From contig JAODTK010005855.1 of NCBI GenBank assembly GCA_026419785.1, positions 310,001 to 374,000 on the forward strand: a stretch of 64,000 bases of DNA, read 5' to 3'. Origin of the DNA: Sclerodactyla briareus. Lineage: Eukaryota; Echinodermata; Holothuroidea; Dendrochirotida; Sclerodactylidae. Position 1 is the first letter of the stretch, and each line of letters begins with the position of its first letter. Below, one piece after another: positions 35,966 to 47,400 of this stretch. The position numbers were made by a program, and so were the translations under genes. Under the pieces are notes generated by a model. That model did no database searches. It was not told the origin of the DNA and worked only from the letters and a program-made list of their open reading frames with translations.

Positions 35966-37189
35966 TCAAGCTGTTACAAGGTGCTGAGCATGGACAACAA
36001 CCATAAATAAAACATCAATGGCAAAGATGGCTGCTGACCTAGATGGATACCTAGGTTGGAGGAGGTTTCAATGTTTGCACACTACAGGCATTCCCTAATG
36101 GACGATAAGAATGATGTAATCTATTTCACAGACTCTGCACCCACCCATAGTCCATTGAGTACCTGGCAAATCGACAATTCCGGGTTGGCCACCCCACTGT
36201 TCTCATTTTGCTGGACAAAGTGTGTGCATCTTGAGTATCATCAAATAACATTGATTTCCGCACTATAGACCTGAGCTGTTAGCCTAATTACGGGGAGGAA
36301 TCGGCAGATTACACTAAGCCGCTGTGACTGTTTGAATTGTTTTTCATTACCACTGTCAATTGTTGAGGTCAATCACCTTCTCTCAATTTTATGAACAATG
36401 AAGTGTGTATGTATGTGTGTGTGTGTAACGGTGTCAAACGAGGACATTCATATGGATACCCACCTGTCAACTGCGGACACTCCTGAAAAGAGGATCGTCC
36501 ATGCTTGAATGAGGTGTAACAGGTACAATCGCATGCTCAACATGCTGCTTCGTTTCAGTTTAAGTAAATCAATCTGCGATCAGTCCTCAGTGGGGAGGGG
36601 TAGGTCACCAGTTGTGTCGTCCTCGGTTTCATGGTATTAGTGTTCGTCCTCGGTTAGCAGGTGTATACATCGGTGTTAGCAGAAAATCAGACACTTTTTC
36701 ACATCGACCACTCCAATAGGGGGCAATATTAACTTCTGTTCAATTTCCAGCTAACACTTCTCGGACCATGCTAACTATCTCGCCCCAGTACCACTGATGA
36801 TGGCCATGATTTTGACGGACATCCCTGTTGTGGGTGTAATGCAATGTCCTCGTGTTGTGAAGGCTCTTACTTGTGTGTGTGTGTGCGTTTGTGTGGGTGT
36901 GTGTGTGTATGTGTGTCCCACTTTGTCCTAACGGTAAGACCGCTTTCATTACATTTTGTATGAGATATCGGGGTTGGGTGAACACGACCTGATTAGATTT
37001 GGGGCACAGAGATAACTAATTAGGTGGGGAAATTAGCCCATTCTATATAATTCATTGTTTAAGCTTGTTAGCAAGATTTTGGATGAACCGTAGGGGCGAT
37101 ATGCTATGTGCTTGGTGTGGCAATAGAGTGGAAATATAAGTAGATCAACTGATTATTTTTAATTCTTTCCTGTTTCGCGTCGGCCTCAG
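35966..37189 (+). other. Intron, no gene seen
   Basis: No exon recognised. It contains (TG)n runs at about 36403-36426 and 36872-36917, and a (TG)n TAACGGTG block at 36400 like the head of the dispersed family. Confidence 0.6.
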
Positions 37190-37343
37190 TTATCTGTCAC
37201 CTAGAGGACAGTGGTAAGTGGCCAGACAGCATCGAAGCTATCCAGAGGATCAAGACAGCCTTCTACATCAGCATCTCAGACATCCTAGGGACCAGTTTGG
37301 ACTCGTCTCTACTCCCACAGAGAGGTTCCTCGACATCCTACAG
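37190..37343 (+). CDS. NOL6: NOL6 exon, V.CHLE.SG.WP block
   Basis: After CGTCGGCCTCAG the frame reads VICHLEDSGKWPDSIEAIQR then IKTAFYISISDIL, and after one indel RDQFGLVSTPTERFLDILQ, ending CTACAG|GTACAG. This is a close match to the NOL6 block VVCHLEGSG.WP.D..A.QR...AF.L.LAE.L....GL......HTDVL. It is one of the clearest exons. Confidence 0.93.
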
Positions 37344-38699
37344 GTACAGTGTTACATTTTCCTCGGATTCACCCATATGAGAGGGGGTATAGCTAGCGAT
37401 GGGACAACTGCACGACCGTGTATTTCTCTTCTCCATGCCGTATAAAGTTTCTCAAGATTTTTTGGGCAAGGTATTGATAAAACTCAGCTATTTGATTGCA
37501 ATATTTGTCTGCTCTAACGACTCTTCATTTATGTTGTTCCCCCGTACGATACCTTCCATTAAAGCCTATTAGGGGCAAAAAGGTCATTGCAGGATAAATT
37601 AGATAGCTCTCGGTTTGCATGACGTTACAACAAATGGAATCTCCCTTCCCAGTGCAAAATTTGCTAATAACGGTCCGACTGATATGCCTATGCGGAACAG
37701 TTGCCTGATGCCCCCGAACGATTTTGGTTTGTTCCTACTATAAAACAAAGCACTGTCCTTTCCTGGCGGGTGTTTGTGAGAAGGAACGATGAATCGGAGT
37801 TAAAGATCAAATATTGTCGTTTTTAAACTGATGTCGAAATACATCTATCTTGAAGGGGAGTATTTTCAGCACAAGAAGCTCTAATTAGGAACCGAGAAAC
37901 GGTGCTCCTTAATGTTGGAACTTTTATATGAAAACTTGGGGGTGGGATACATATATGCAAGGATAGGTCATACACCAGGGCAGAGTAACATTAAGGTAGA
38001 TAAAAAAGAAGGTGCGGTTCTGATCTTAACAATTTACACACAAAAGGTATGAGTATACCCTCTAATTAACCGTGATGTATGTTACTCAAAGCTGACTTAG
38101 CAAATCATGAAACTGAATTAGCGAATAATACATGTAACTAGTATAGGTGAAGTGTGCAAATAATAATACGATTAGTACTAGCGCTGGTAGCCGCCAGGGG
38201 TTCATGGGGGCCCTACAAGAAAAATGAACGATGAGTGAGTGGAAAAATGAAATGAAATATTTTTTAGGTTGCTCGGAAGTAGTGAGGTTGTCAGAAAATC
38301 TAACTGTTGTGGTGGAGAACGAAACGTAACCCAAGCTCGAACATGCTGTACTGGAGCTACTATGCAGAGCAGAGTCAGTGTGGAACCGTTTGCTATGACC
38401 GCCCAGTCTTCACTACAGTAGTGTTATAGTGACATGTGATTTGGGCCACATGATTCGCATTTGTCAGAAGATAGAGGTATGTTTCTTATGGCAGCCTCCT
38501 CTAATTCGAATTTCACATTAATTAGCTCTGTTCACTCTGTGGTTGTATACTTGCACACCTAGATGGTGTTTCTGTCAGATGCAATAAATTTGTTTCCGAA
38601 TTAATCATGTTGTGCCCTGAGCTTCCGTAATAGATCATCTGACTTTTGCAGTATTCAGTGACAGAATAGCATCACTGAAAGAATCTTCTAGAATCGTGT

Positions 38700-38965
38700 T
38701 GCCTATGACAGGGTGCCAACTTTTTCTCCCCATTTCCCCTTGGCCTTTCGCTTGAAGCGTTCCCCTTATGAAATACTTATAACTGAGGTGATAGGTGGGG
38801 AGATGAAGGAAAGGGTTCAAACTGCTATGGTAATTGGTTGTAAACATGAAGAATTCACAACTCAAAAAACTCCTGCCAAAAAATGACTTACCTTTGTATA
38901 CATTTTTTCATCTCCTGAAATCTGAAATTCCCCCCTGGGGGAAAATTCCCCCTGGGGGACACCAA
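38700..38965 (-). mobile_element. MITE-like repeat, minus-oriented copy of 61296-61547
   Basis: The reverse complement contains blocks also seen at 61290-61560: GGGGGAATTTCAGATTTCAG, TGTATACAAA, AGTTGTGAATTCTTC, TTTACAACC, CACCTATCA and CTTCAAGCGAAAGGCCAAGG. The two copies are inverted relative to each other and 22 kb apart. Confidence 0.65.
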
Positions 38966-39429
38966 TGCACTATGACATACTATCATCAATGTGATACAAC
39001 AACAAGGTAGAATCAGGGCCCAATATGTTAGAAAGAATTGCAGTGGAGCGTAAACAAACTGAATGTGTTTCACGATGGTATACACACAAAAGGCGCTACT
39101 CACTTTGAGGTTATTGTCCTCGACGAGGACTCGAACAGGACACACAATAGGCAGTCTGATGTCCCTTCCAGTTAATATAATGCTCCATTCTTTACCACGA
39201 TGATTTTGAAGGATACTCTTTCAGAAAATATTTGAGGGATGGGGGGGGAGCGTGGGTGATTGGCGCTGAAAATTGGATTAATGCACTGGTTGAAGTTGAA
39301 GGGATACTGAGACGCTGCATACACAGTCTGGGTAATTTTCACCAAGCATGTGAGCCATTACACAAATCACAGATAACATCAGATTGGCATCGAGAATGTG
39401 TCATTTATTAACATCATTTGTGTCTCCTC

Positions 39430-39604
39430 ATCCCATCTGATCGGGAGGTTTGTGTCGGATAGAGGGTCGCCAATGTCAAGGAGTTGGGGGGCTGCTGAAG
39501 GAGGGCCGGTCAAAGCTTGGCCACCATCGCGTCCATGATACCAAGGCCTCCTTTGAGCTGGAGAAGAGGACTGTGGCTCTGCCTAGACTGAAAGGCGCCC
39601 TCTG
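39430..39604 (+). CDS. NOL6: NOL6 exon, F.FRI / DTKASFELE block
   Basis: Near 39450 the frame reads FVFRI and VANVKELGGLLKEG with indels, then HHRVHDTKASFELEKRTVAL and PRLKGAL, ending CCCTCTG|GTAGGA. This matches NOL6 DGFVFRIRV........L.........DTAASLRLER.T..LP.L...L. The start is uncertain because no clean AG acceptor precedes FVFRI (TCCTCATCCCATCTGATCGG). I place it near 39430. Confidence 0.82.
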
Positions 39605-41639
39605 GTAGGATCCTGAAGTATGGAGATTCACCAGATTGCATCTGATTAGGGTTTTGAAGTATGGGTGGGGCGCCGCTCTTGGAATATTTCCATCTTAGAT
39701 ATCGGTGCTAGGGGAAAATGTATATGTTCTGACAACTGGTTGTTAGAAATGGTTCTCTCAGGTTGTAATAGCTGTGAGAATAGTTATTTCAGAATGTAGG
39801 AGGACACTTCAGTCACTTTTTCGCAATAATGCATGATTATCCCATTTGAACGACCACTGCGAATATTTATGTATTTCATTTTCAGTGTGTGTACAACTAA
39901 ACATTGCGCAGAAAGTCCTCCGGTCTTCTCTTAAGACAATAGGTAACCATCAACACCAACATAAATAGCTTTCCCTGAAAAATAAGTGTAAATGTCAATA
40001 GAAAACAATTTATATAAGAAAGTGGTGGATTGCTCCGCAATAACTTCTTTTCATACTGTTCAGAATTTTCAGAAATATTCATGATAAAAGGGGCCAATCG
40101 AATCAATGATTTGGAGGCCTCTATGAACTTCAAGCAGCTTGTCGCTGACAACCTGTAACAACATACCACAGGACTCGTGAGGATATGTTTCATTTGTATA
40201 AATTCTGTTCCATATTCACTGTGTAATTTGCCTTCTACTTGGCACGAGGCCCAAATGTCACCTCAACCGCCAATAGTACTCAAACATAGTTCACGAGGCG
40301 TGGTCAGTTTAAATAATTCATACTTGCCCATGCATCACCATGCTTATGTCCATTTACTTGGCCCCTGTAATCGTCAACATGGAAATTATGCATACACATG
40401 ACCTGATTTGGAGAGTTCAACAAGACGTTTAAATTGACACAGATGAAGGAATGTAATAACTCTGTGATTGTAGCGCTGAGGAAAGTGCGCCATTGATCTA
40501 AATCAAGGGTCTTTCGATCCTGTGTGCAACAATCCATAACAACTCATTCAAGGCTTCAACTCCATAACAGGTTAGTGAGTTTTGACTGACTCGTTCAGTT
40601 TTCCTCAGCTGTTATATTAGTCTCTTCATGATTTGAAGACAGTTGTCCATTGAAGGACAACTGCTGGTTTGAATACAACAGAGATTATATCATGGAGAAT
40701 GGAAAACTGTATCTATAGGTCCCAACCACAGTTCAAGACTATATGTGAGTTTCGGGCCTCAAAAGTTTTGTTCATTATGCAAGAAAGTGGAGAATCTCAA
40801 CGCACATACGCATGACGTCACACTCGGACAACACTAGGAAATTTGTACTGTATATCCGTGTTTCCTTTTATGAATAAGGCAAACATTTTACTAGAAAGTT
40901 CAATGGTGTGCTTATATCAACAAAGTGACCTTCAACAACTACCAACCCACTAACAGCAATCCTTCCTCCCACTACTAATGCTTTTTGCAGTGTAATAATG
41001 TGTGAATTTCAATAGAAAACAAAGAAGTTTGCAGGGTTGTGCAAGTATGACATCAATTATTATTGCATGGTAGAATGCTTTTCGATTTGGCGCAATCCAC
41101 ATGCACAAACTTCAAAGGACTGTAAATCCGTAATGGAAGTCATGCGAACTTCGGGCTGGACGACGCACAATTCAAGTTTTTCCCAGCTAATATATTAGCC
41201 TATTTATATTTATTTATATCCTGCAAGTTGTCCTTTAAAAATGTCCATACTAGTGATCACCGCTAACTAATTGGCCATTCCATTGGGCAAACGTGTTACT
41301 CTGGAAAAGCCTCCACTGGTGAATAGTTTAAAGGAATAAGTTTCTCATGGCTGTAATGTCTTTGTCGTCTTTTTTTCATGCATTTGCGCTCTGAGACTTA
41401 TGCCCCAATCAAAGCAAGCCTCCTGACATTGACTTTATCGACAACATCGGAGACAATAACAAAACCTTCACAGTATAGTTGTAGGAAAAAGAACCATATC
41501 GCCTGACCTCATGAGGGATGATCCCGAAGAGCAGCTTGATGAACATCTTAAAGGATGGTATTTTCCAAAGGGTCTCTGATAGGATTTCTGCTTGTTTTGT
41601 CACGCTGTTGACACGATACGGCACACTTGTGTTGATATT

Positions 41640-41710
41640 GTTAGTAATCACTATCTCTCTTCCTGTCTATCTGTCTGTATCTCTGTCTGTCTATCTATCT
41701 GTTTGTCTAC
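41640..41710 (+). repeat. (CTGT/CTAT)n microsatellite
   Basis: An irregular run of CTGT and CTAT tetranucleotides (TCTGTCTGTCTATCTATCTG) lies in the intron about 270 bp before the next NOL6 exon. Confidence 0.85.
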
Positions 41711-41978
41711 GATGGCAGGGAATATCACAATTCTATTTCACTACATACTGGTGGATAAAGCTGATAGTTGTGCCTACAAAGTATGCCATGCACCACTGCA
41801 GCTGCAGAACCATGTCTGATAGCTAATAAACCAGTAAATCTCATCATAGAATGTTTAGTTGTAAAATTATCTCTTTGAACAAGCTAACTGATATTTCTAA
41901 TAGTTCGAATTGATCTCGCTATGCTTAACAAAGCCTTTTTGGGATGCATGATTTTCATCTTATTTCTTCCCTTTACAG

Positions 41979-42131
41979 AATATCCCAAGAGCATAAGAGC
42001 TTTGGTCTGACAGCTTGCTTGGCCAAGAGATGGGTGGCAGCTCAGCTTCTCTCAGATTATGTTCCAGATGAGGCTATAGAGCTGCTGGTAGCTCATCTAT
42101 ACCTACACCCTCAGCCATTCTCTTCTCCAAG
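41979..42131 (+). CDS. NOL6: NOL6 exon, LAKRW signature
   Basis: After CCCTTTACAG the uninterrupted frame reads ISQEHKSFGLTACLAKRW, VAAQLLSDYVPDEAIELLVA and HLYLHPQPFSSPR, ending CCAAG|GTTTGT. This is the signature C-terminal Nrap block: HPAF....LAKRWV.AQLL...F.DE.L.L..A.LFLHP.PF..P. No indel is needed. The last 87 bases recur in the array that follows. Confidence 0.97.
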
Positions 42132-43010
42132 GTTTGTTCATGCTTCTCAAACTCACGGAGCATTGCTAACAATGACATTACAGATTCTCTCAGATATAGT
42201 TCCGGATAGGTTATAGAGCGTTGCGTAGCTCATTTATACTTACCCACTCAGCCGTAATATCCTCCAATGTCTGTTCATGCTTATCAATACCACAGAGCAT
42301 TGCAACAATGACATTACAGCTTCTCTACAGTCATGTTCAGTCGAGGCTATAGAAGATTCTAGTAGCCCTCATTTATACTTACACCCTCCCCCCAAAAAAA
42401 TAACCTCCAATCTCTGTTCATGACTTTCAATCCTCACAGAGCATGCTACAATGACATACAGCTTCTCTCAGGATTATGTCAAGATGGGCTTTATAGAGCT
42501 GCTGGTAGCTCATTTGATACCTACACCTCAGCTCTATTCTCCCAAAATGTCTTGTTCATCGCTTCTCAATCCTCAATGAGCATTGCTCACACAAACTGAC
42601 ATTACTGTTCTCCAGATTATGTTCCAGTGAGGGTATAGAGCGTGTAGCTCATGATACTTACACCTTTCATGATATCCTCCAATGCTGTAATGCTTCTAAA
42701 TCCTCACTGAGCATGCTAACATGACAAAGAGGTCACGAGATAATGTTTCAGAGAGCGCTATAGAGCTGCTAGTAGCATTTATACTTACACCCCAGCAAAA
42801 TATCCTCACTCTTTTCATGCTTCGCAATCTCCTGGCATTGCCTAACAAGGACATAAGAGACAGCTTTACCTGATTGCATGAACTGAGAACAGCTTATTGT
42901 GTTTCTGTGTCTTTAGAGTGGGGGTGTCACATCTGCACCGACACCCTCAGCCATTCTTGTTCTCGGGGTTTGTTGTTGCACTGCAATCCTTACGGAAGTT
43001 GCAAGCATGT
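42043..43010 (+). repeat. Tandem array of the NOL6 exon 3' half plus intron start
   Basis: The unit of about 138 bp contains CAGCTTCTCTCAGATTATGT, TCCAGATGAGGCTATAGAGC, TGCTGGTAGCTCATTTATAC, TTACACCCTCAGCC and CCAATGTCTGTTCATGCTTC, then CTCACAGAGCATTGCTAACA and ATGACATTA. Starts fall near 42043, 42181, 42317, 42459, 42606, 42729 and about 42861, with increasing decay. The first copy is the real exon end with its donor. In later copies the exon part is broken by indels and most lose the AG of AG|GT. The intron part of some units ends in ATTACAG directly before the exon part, like an acceptor. Confidence 0.88.
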
Positions 43011-43430
43011 CGGCCCATAGAAAAAACCATTCACACTTGGCATGATTATTTCTTGCATGGCTTAAACTGACCTAACAAGTTTTACCCACGATGTAGTTAA
43101 TCAGGCGTTAACAGGGATGATGATGATACAAAAATAAGAGCTTTTTTAGCGTTGAGTGCACAATTCTAACCAGGCCCTTTCACCGTCAACAACTCTTGCA
43201 ATGGGTATTTGGTAATGTGGACGTTACCTTCAAGCGAGTGTTCCATTCAACAGAATCCTAACAGGAGTAGGGTTCGCTTGTACACTCGTTTGTAACGGCA
43301 GCCTCCTACTTATCGAGCGTAGGATTGATCCTAATTAAGCACTGAGTCCTAATGAGTAGGGAAAAAGGTACCAACCATGAAAACCAGCGAATCAGCCAAC
43401 CTAGGATCTTAATTTTAATTTCTTTTTCAG

Positions 43431-43525
43431 AACATCTATTGTGGCCTTCCAGAGATTCCTGGAACTGTGCCCCTATGACTGGCAACAACAAGGTACTCAT
43501 GGAAGCCTCAACACGGAACTGAAAG
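43431..43525 (+). CDS. NOL6: NOL6 exon, FLRFL..L..YDW block
   Basis: The acceptor is ATTTCTTTTTCAG and the donor AAAG|GTATGC. It completes the codon AG|A with the previous exon and reads RTSIVAFQRFLELCPYDWQQ then LNTELK. The NOL6 counterpart is P.VGFLRFL.L.STFDW...PL.VNLNNEL. The expected PL.VN is read QGTHGS, which may be a small indel pair or divergence. Confidence 0.9.
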
Positions 43526-44311
43526 GTATGCTGACTAGGCTGCCCCTGGATGACATCTATTTCTTTTTGTGGTGCTCAACGTTGCCTCAGTTCTATTGTC
43601 CCCTCCCCAAGGGAAGTGGGGGCATAGGGAAGTTTGAGAACTGAGAAGAGCACTACAGCATGACTAGCTTGTCTCTGTTAGGCATTTCGACTGTTATATT
43701 TCTATGTGTGGTCCTCACTATTTGCTTCATTCAAATTTCTCACCACCAGTCGTTATCACTGCATACCACTGTATATGGCACAAAATTGTAACATTTCAAC
43801 ATGCAATACTCCATAAACCATGCAAACTTCCTCCGATGCTTGAAAATCGAAATGTCAATTTCAAATCTGTGAGAGGGAATTGGTGTGGTCAGTCTAATCA
43901 GTGTTATTATTTACTTTTGGAAGAGAAAAACAACAACAATATGATATCTAGGTAGTTATCTGTGTTGTTTTAAGAGTGATGTTATATATTATTGTGCAAT
44001 GTTTAATGGCTGATTATGTAGGTGGTGTCTGGTAGCGCTAAATCTGCTTTCTTTATCCATCGTAATAATTGTTGATGCATATTATTTGCACAAACTTCCT
44101 TCTGTATTTCTTAATTGAGGAGCTGGGAATTTGTAATTGCAGTAATCGTTTCCCATTTTTCAACGTTTTTTTGTTGGACCCATCTGACATTTTCATCAAT
44201 TATCCCTCTCCAAAGGGGGTAGAACATTAAACATCCTCTCCATATCTCATCTCCTCTTATCCTGATTCTTTCTGGCCCGTGTTCTTTTCTTTCATTCCTG
44301 GTGGCCCGCAG

Positions 44312-44432
44312 CCTCTGACTACGGAGAGATCCAGCAGTATGCTGCCAATAATAGGAGTCAGCTGCCAGCGATGAGCATCCTCACACCGACAGACAAGAGC
44401 TCATTGTGGACCAAGGAACAGCCCACCAAATG
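44312..44432 (+). CDS. NOL6: NOL6 exon, I...QLP.M.I.TP.D block
   Basis: After GGTGGCCCGCAG the frame reads SDYGEIQQYAANNRSQLP, AMSILTPTDKSSLWTKEQPT, ending AAATG|GTGAGT. It matches NOL6 ....EI.......R.QLPVM.I.TP.D...S.WT...P. Frame to the next exon fits if one A is missing in AAATG (TK-M|ILHRLQ), a homopolymer error. The phase with the previous exon (AAAG|CC) is clean. Confidence 0.92.
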
Positions 44433-44699
44433 GTGAGTGGTACTGACTTTGAATACTGAAGCTATGCTTAGTTGTTCATACTCGTAACACAGCAGCAACA
44501 ACAGAACACTACAGTTTCAGGGTGGTTGCATTTATTAGTCCTCATATAAACCTACTCTGGTTGTCAGGCTTCGGTAGAGAACTTCTCTTGAGGACAATGT
44601 TGAGGAGGGCAGCTCGTTGGTTGGTGGAACTTGTTATGATGATAGCAAAGATGATGTTAATTACCGTTGAATTATAACCAAATCATGAAGATTTGAGGC

Positions 44700-45355
44700 C
44701 AAAAATCCTGTCAAGACCCATCAAAAATCCTGTCAAGACCCACCGAAAAAAAAAAAAACCTGTCAGGAGCGCAACACTTTTTCAGGGCAAAACTCTTTCA
44801 AGGGCTCAAAACCAAATCATGGGTAGACAACCCTGTTAAGAACCCTGTCTAGAGCTAAAACTCTGTCAAGTTATAATAAGCACTCTGTCAATAGTCAAAT
44901 ACTCTGTCAAGAGCCAAACACCCTGTCAAGAGCAAAACACCCTGTCAAGAGCCAAGCACTCTGTCCAAAGCAAAGCCCTGTCAAGAACCAAATACCCTGT
45001 CAAGAGCCAAACACCCTGTCAAGAGCCTAACATGCTGTCAAGAGCCAAACACCCTGTCAAGAGCCTAACATGCTGTCAAGAGCCCAATACTCTATCAAGA
45101 GCCAAACACCCGTCAATAGCCAGACACACTGTCAAGAGCCAAACACCCTGTCAAGAGCCAAACACCCTGTCAAGGGCCAAACACCCTGTCAAGAGCCTAA
45201 CATGCTGTCAAGAGCCCAATACTCTATCAAGAGCCAAACACCCTGTCAAGAGCCTAACATGCTGTCAAGAGCCAAACACCCTGTCAAGAGCCAAACACCC
45301 TGTCAAGAGCAAAACACCCTGTCAAGGGCCAAACACCCTGTCAAGGGCCAAACGA
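44700..45355 (+). repeat. 19-bp minisatellite, about 34 copies
   Basis: The consensus is CCAAACACCCTGTCAAGAG. Variants CCTAACATGCTGTCAAGAG and CCCAATACTCTATCAAGAG occur in a regular order, giving a higher-order pattern in 45001-45300. It starts about 265 bp after a NOL6 donor site. Long open frames over it (QEPNTLSRAKHP type) are repeat artefacts. Confidence 0.95.
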
Positions 45356-46027
45356 ACAAGAGCTAGTGTTTAAAGTGATTCATTGCCCATAAAGCATGCA
45401 AGTAGTGGTCACTGCCAGTTAAATACCTTATCACATTATAATCAGAATCAGCAGAAGCCACTCTGGACCAGGAAAATTCTAGGCACACTCATAATGCAGT
45501 CAGAATTTTGAAATGCATCTTGATTACTCCAAAATGTACGAGGAACGTTCGTTTCAATGGTATCCCTCGTCATTCAGCCTCTAGTATTATCCAGGTTTGA
45601 GTGGGGTAGATCTTGAGACCGCTGCCTTGATGGACCTCTAAGATCCCTGATAATAAGAATAAATAAAATTGATTACTGTTAGATGAGTCACTCCTAGGTC
45701 CAAGTCCTGGAATCTACTGTTGAGTGAGCATTGCACAGCTAACGTTCTGGTCGTTTCTGCCGATCAGTAGAAGTATGTTATGCCAACCCAAGTAACAACA
45801 AAAAAAACCGCCAATTAAAACCAACTAGGACATGTTGAGCCTGCACTGGGCGGATGATAAATTATATGCGGACAACAGTGGACCCTCGGCCTACCGTGCT
45901 CCAAACAGAATACAGACAATATGAACACGGACACTAAAACAATAATAGCACACCCAACTGAATCCATGCCAGAAGCTCATCTTAGTGACTTGTAAATAAG
46001 AAAAACATCATCGCTTTGAATTTTCAG

Positions 46028-46114
46028 ATACTCCACAGACTGCAGTCTTGCTGCTGGTCCTTGAAATGTCTTGAGGGACAGCTGATGGAGAACACACCAT
46101 CTTCATCCTTCAAG
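46028..46114 (+). CDS. NOL6: NOL6 exon, ILHRLQ / LE.QLM block
   Basis: The acceptor is GAATTTTCAG and the donor TTCAAG|GTGAGC. It reads ILHRLQS, a garbled stretch, SLKCLEGQLMENTPSSSFK. The NOL6 counterpart is ILQQLV.LA.EAL..LE.QLMD. The central CCW for expected LAAE is explained by small deletions (about three bases in total). Confidence 0.8.
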
Positions 46115-46144
46115 GTGAGCAGCTAAGAACTGATTCAGTAATAG

Positions 46145-46325
46145 CACTAACATTTGGGCAGTTGGTAGAGCGTCAGCCTTCCACCCCCTAGACCGGATTC
46201 GATTCCCGTCGGTCATACCAAGACTTGGTACTGTTGTCCTTCTCCGCTGGAGACGCATTACAAGGGATTGGTGCAGGGACCAAACGAGGGTAGGCAATTT
46301 GCAAATAATAATAATAAAAAAACCC
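46145..46325 (+). mobile_element. tRNA-derived SINE
   Basis: GGGCAGTTGGTAGAGCGTCA (A box at 46156-46171) and GGATTCGATTCC (B box at 46195-46206) form a tRNA-like head. The body runs to an (AAT)n AAAAAA tail at about 46306-46321. It is inserted about 30 bp into the intron after a NOL6 exon. Confidence 0.72.
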
Positions 46326-47258
46326 CCACCCCCACCATGATGTACCAACCCCCCCAAAAAAGAGGCTTGCTCTCATTCCGTGTACCTGGTGAGGGATTCG
46401 CAGCTATCAATAGGTACAGTATCCAGGTCTGCATCTTTGCTGGGTCTCGAGTAGGTTTGATCCTCTGTTCAGCGAGTATACCACAGAAATATTTATTAAA
46501 AAATTATGAAAAATGTTCGTTTTGTGCGTTAGAGTTCATGTATTCTAGATTCCTTAATCAGCAAACATTCTCATTTTCACAGTGCGTAATACGGCCAGTC
46601 TCTTGTATCAGCATCGTATCGTGGATTTTGTGAGAAGAAGAAGACTCCTGTGTGAGATTTATTTCAGCTGATGCATGTCAAGTAATAAACGACAATCATT
46701 GAAGTTGCTTGTTACAACATGCTTTACGGTTGGAATGTCAACAATGAGGAAAGAAAGAGTATATCAAGGAAGCTATCACACCGCTAAGCTCAGCGTTGAA
46801 TCTCGAGGGAAGAGATACTGGAGCATTAAATAAAAAAAAATAGTACAGTCTTTTGCACCTATGAAGGTCCTATGGAAGAACAACCACATGATTATTCTGT
46901 CGGAAAATATGGTATTTTTGCCATGGGACATTTGAACTATTCCCCACTAAATGATTTTTTTTTTTTTTTTTCACTCTTGAGTCTTTCTGTTATGTCCATG
47001 AAATGCAATTTAACTGTCAATCTATGCCTGAACATTATGTCATGATTATAATGACAATATTATCATCAGACAACAAAATAACAATAAAAATTGAAGCCAC
47101 TTTAAATCAAACATATCAGACACATTATCAGTTCTGCAAGTGATTTCTAGTCCACAGCTTATCCCCACCCCCAAACAACCAAACAAATTTTCTCTTTCCT
47201 GAGGGTAGAAAATCTTCCGCCCCCTTTGAGGGTTACATGTGATCATACCCCTGAACAG

Positions 47259-47400
47259 GTCCCGGGCCGCAGGAGACGTCAAGGCTCGACGCCGAGAAGA
47301 TGCCTCGCTGAGGGCCCGGAAAGCTGCCACAGAAGTGGCTACAGAAATCGTACCCATCGTTGATTTTGATCCTGTTTGTCTTTATGTGGACGATCTTAAG
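47259..47400 (+). CDS. NOL6: NOL6 exon, (V)DFDP..LY...L block
   Basis: The acceptor is CCCCTGAACAG and the donor CTTAAG|GTAATT. The open frame reads SRAAGDVKARRREDASLRAR, KAATEVATEIVP, IVDFDPVCLYVDDLK. The end matches NOL6 MPVLGYDP..LY...LREAFGD and joins the next exon (GAFGDFAMF) exactly at that point. The Arg/Ala-rich first part is not conserved in my memory of the family. No indel is needed. Confidence 0.83.

Noticed and set aside
35193..36010. Overlapping open frames of 172-182 codons
   Set aside because: They are produced by a 23-bp tandem repeat without stop codons.
45032..45373. 113-codon frame with QEPNTLSRAKHP repeats
   Set aside because: Translation of the 19-bp minisatellite; no independent evidence of a gene.
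46145..46215. Functional tRNA gene
   Set aside because: A and B boxes are present, but there is no paired acceptor stem or terminator, and a SINE body and A-rich tail follow.
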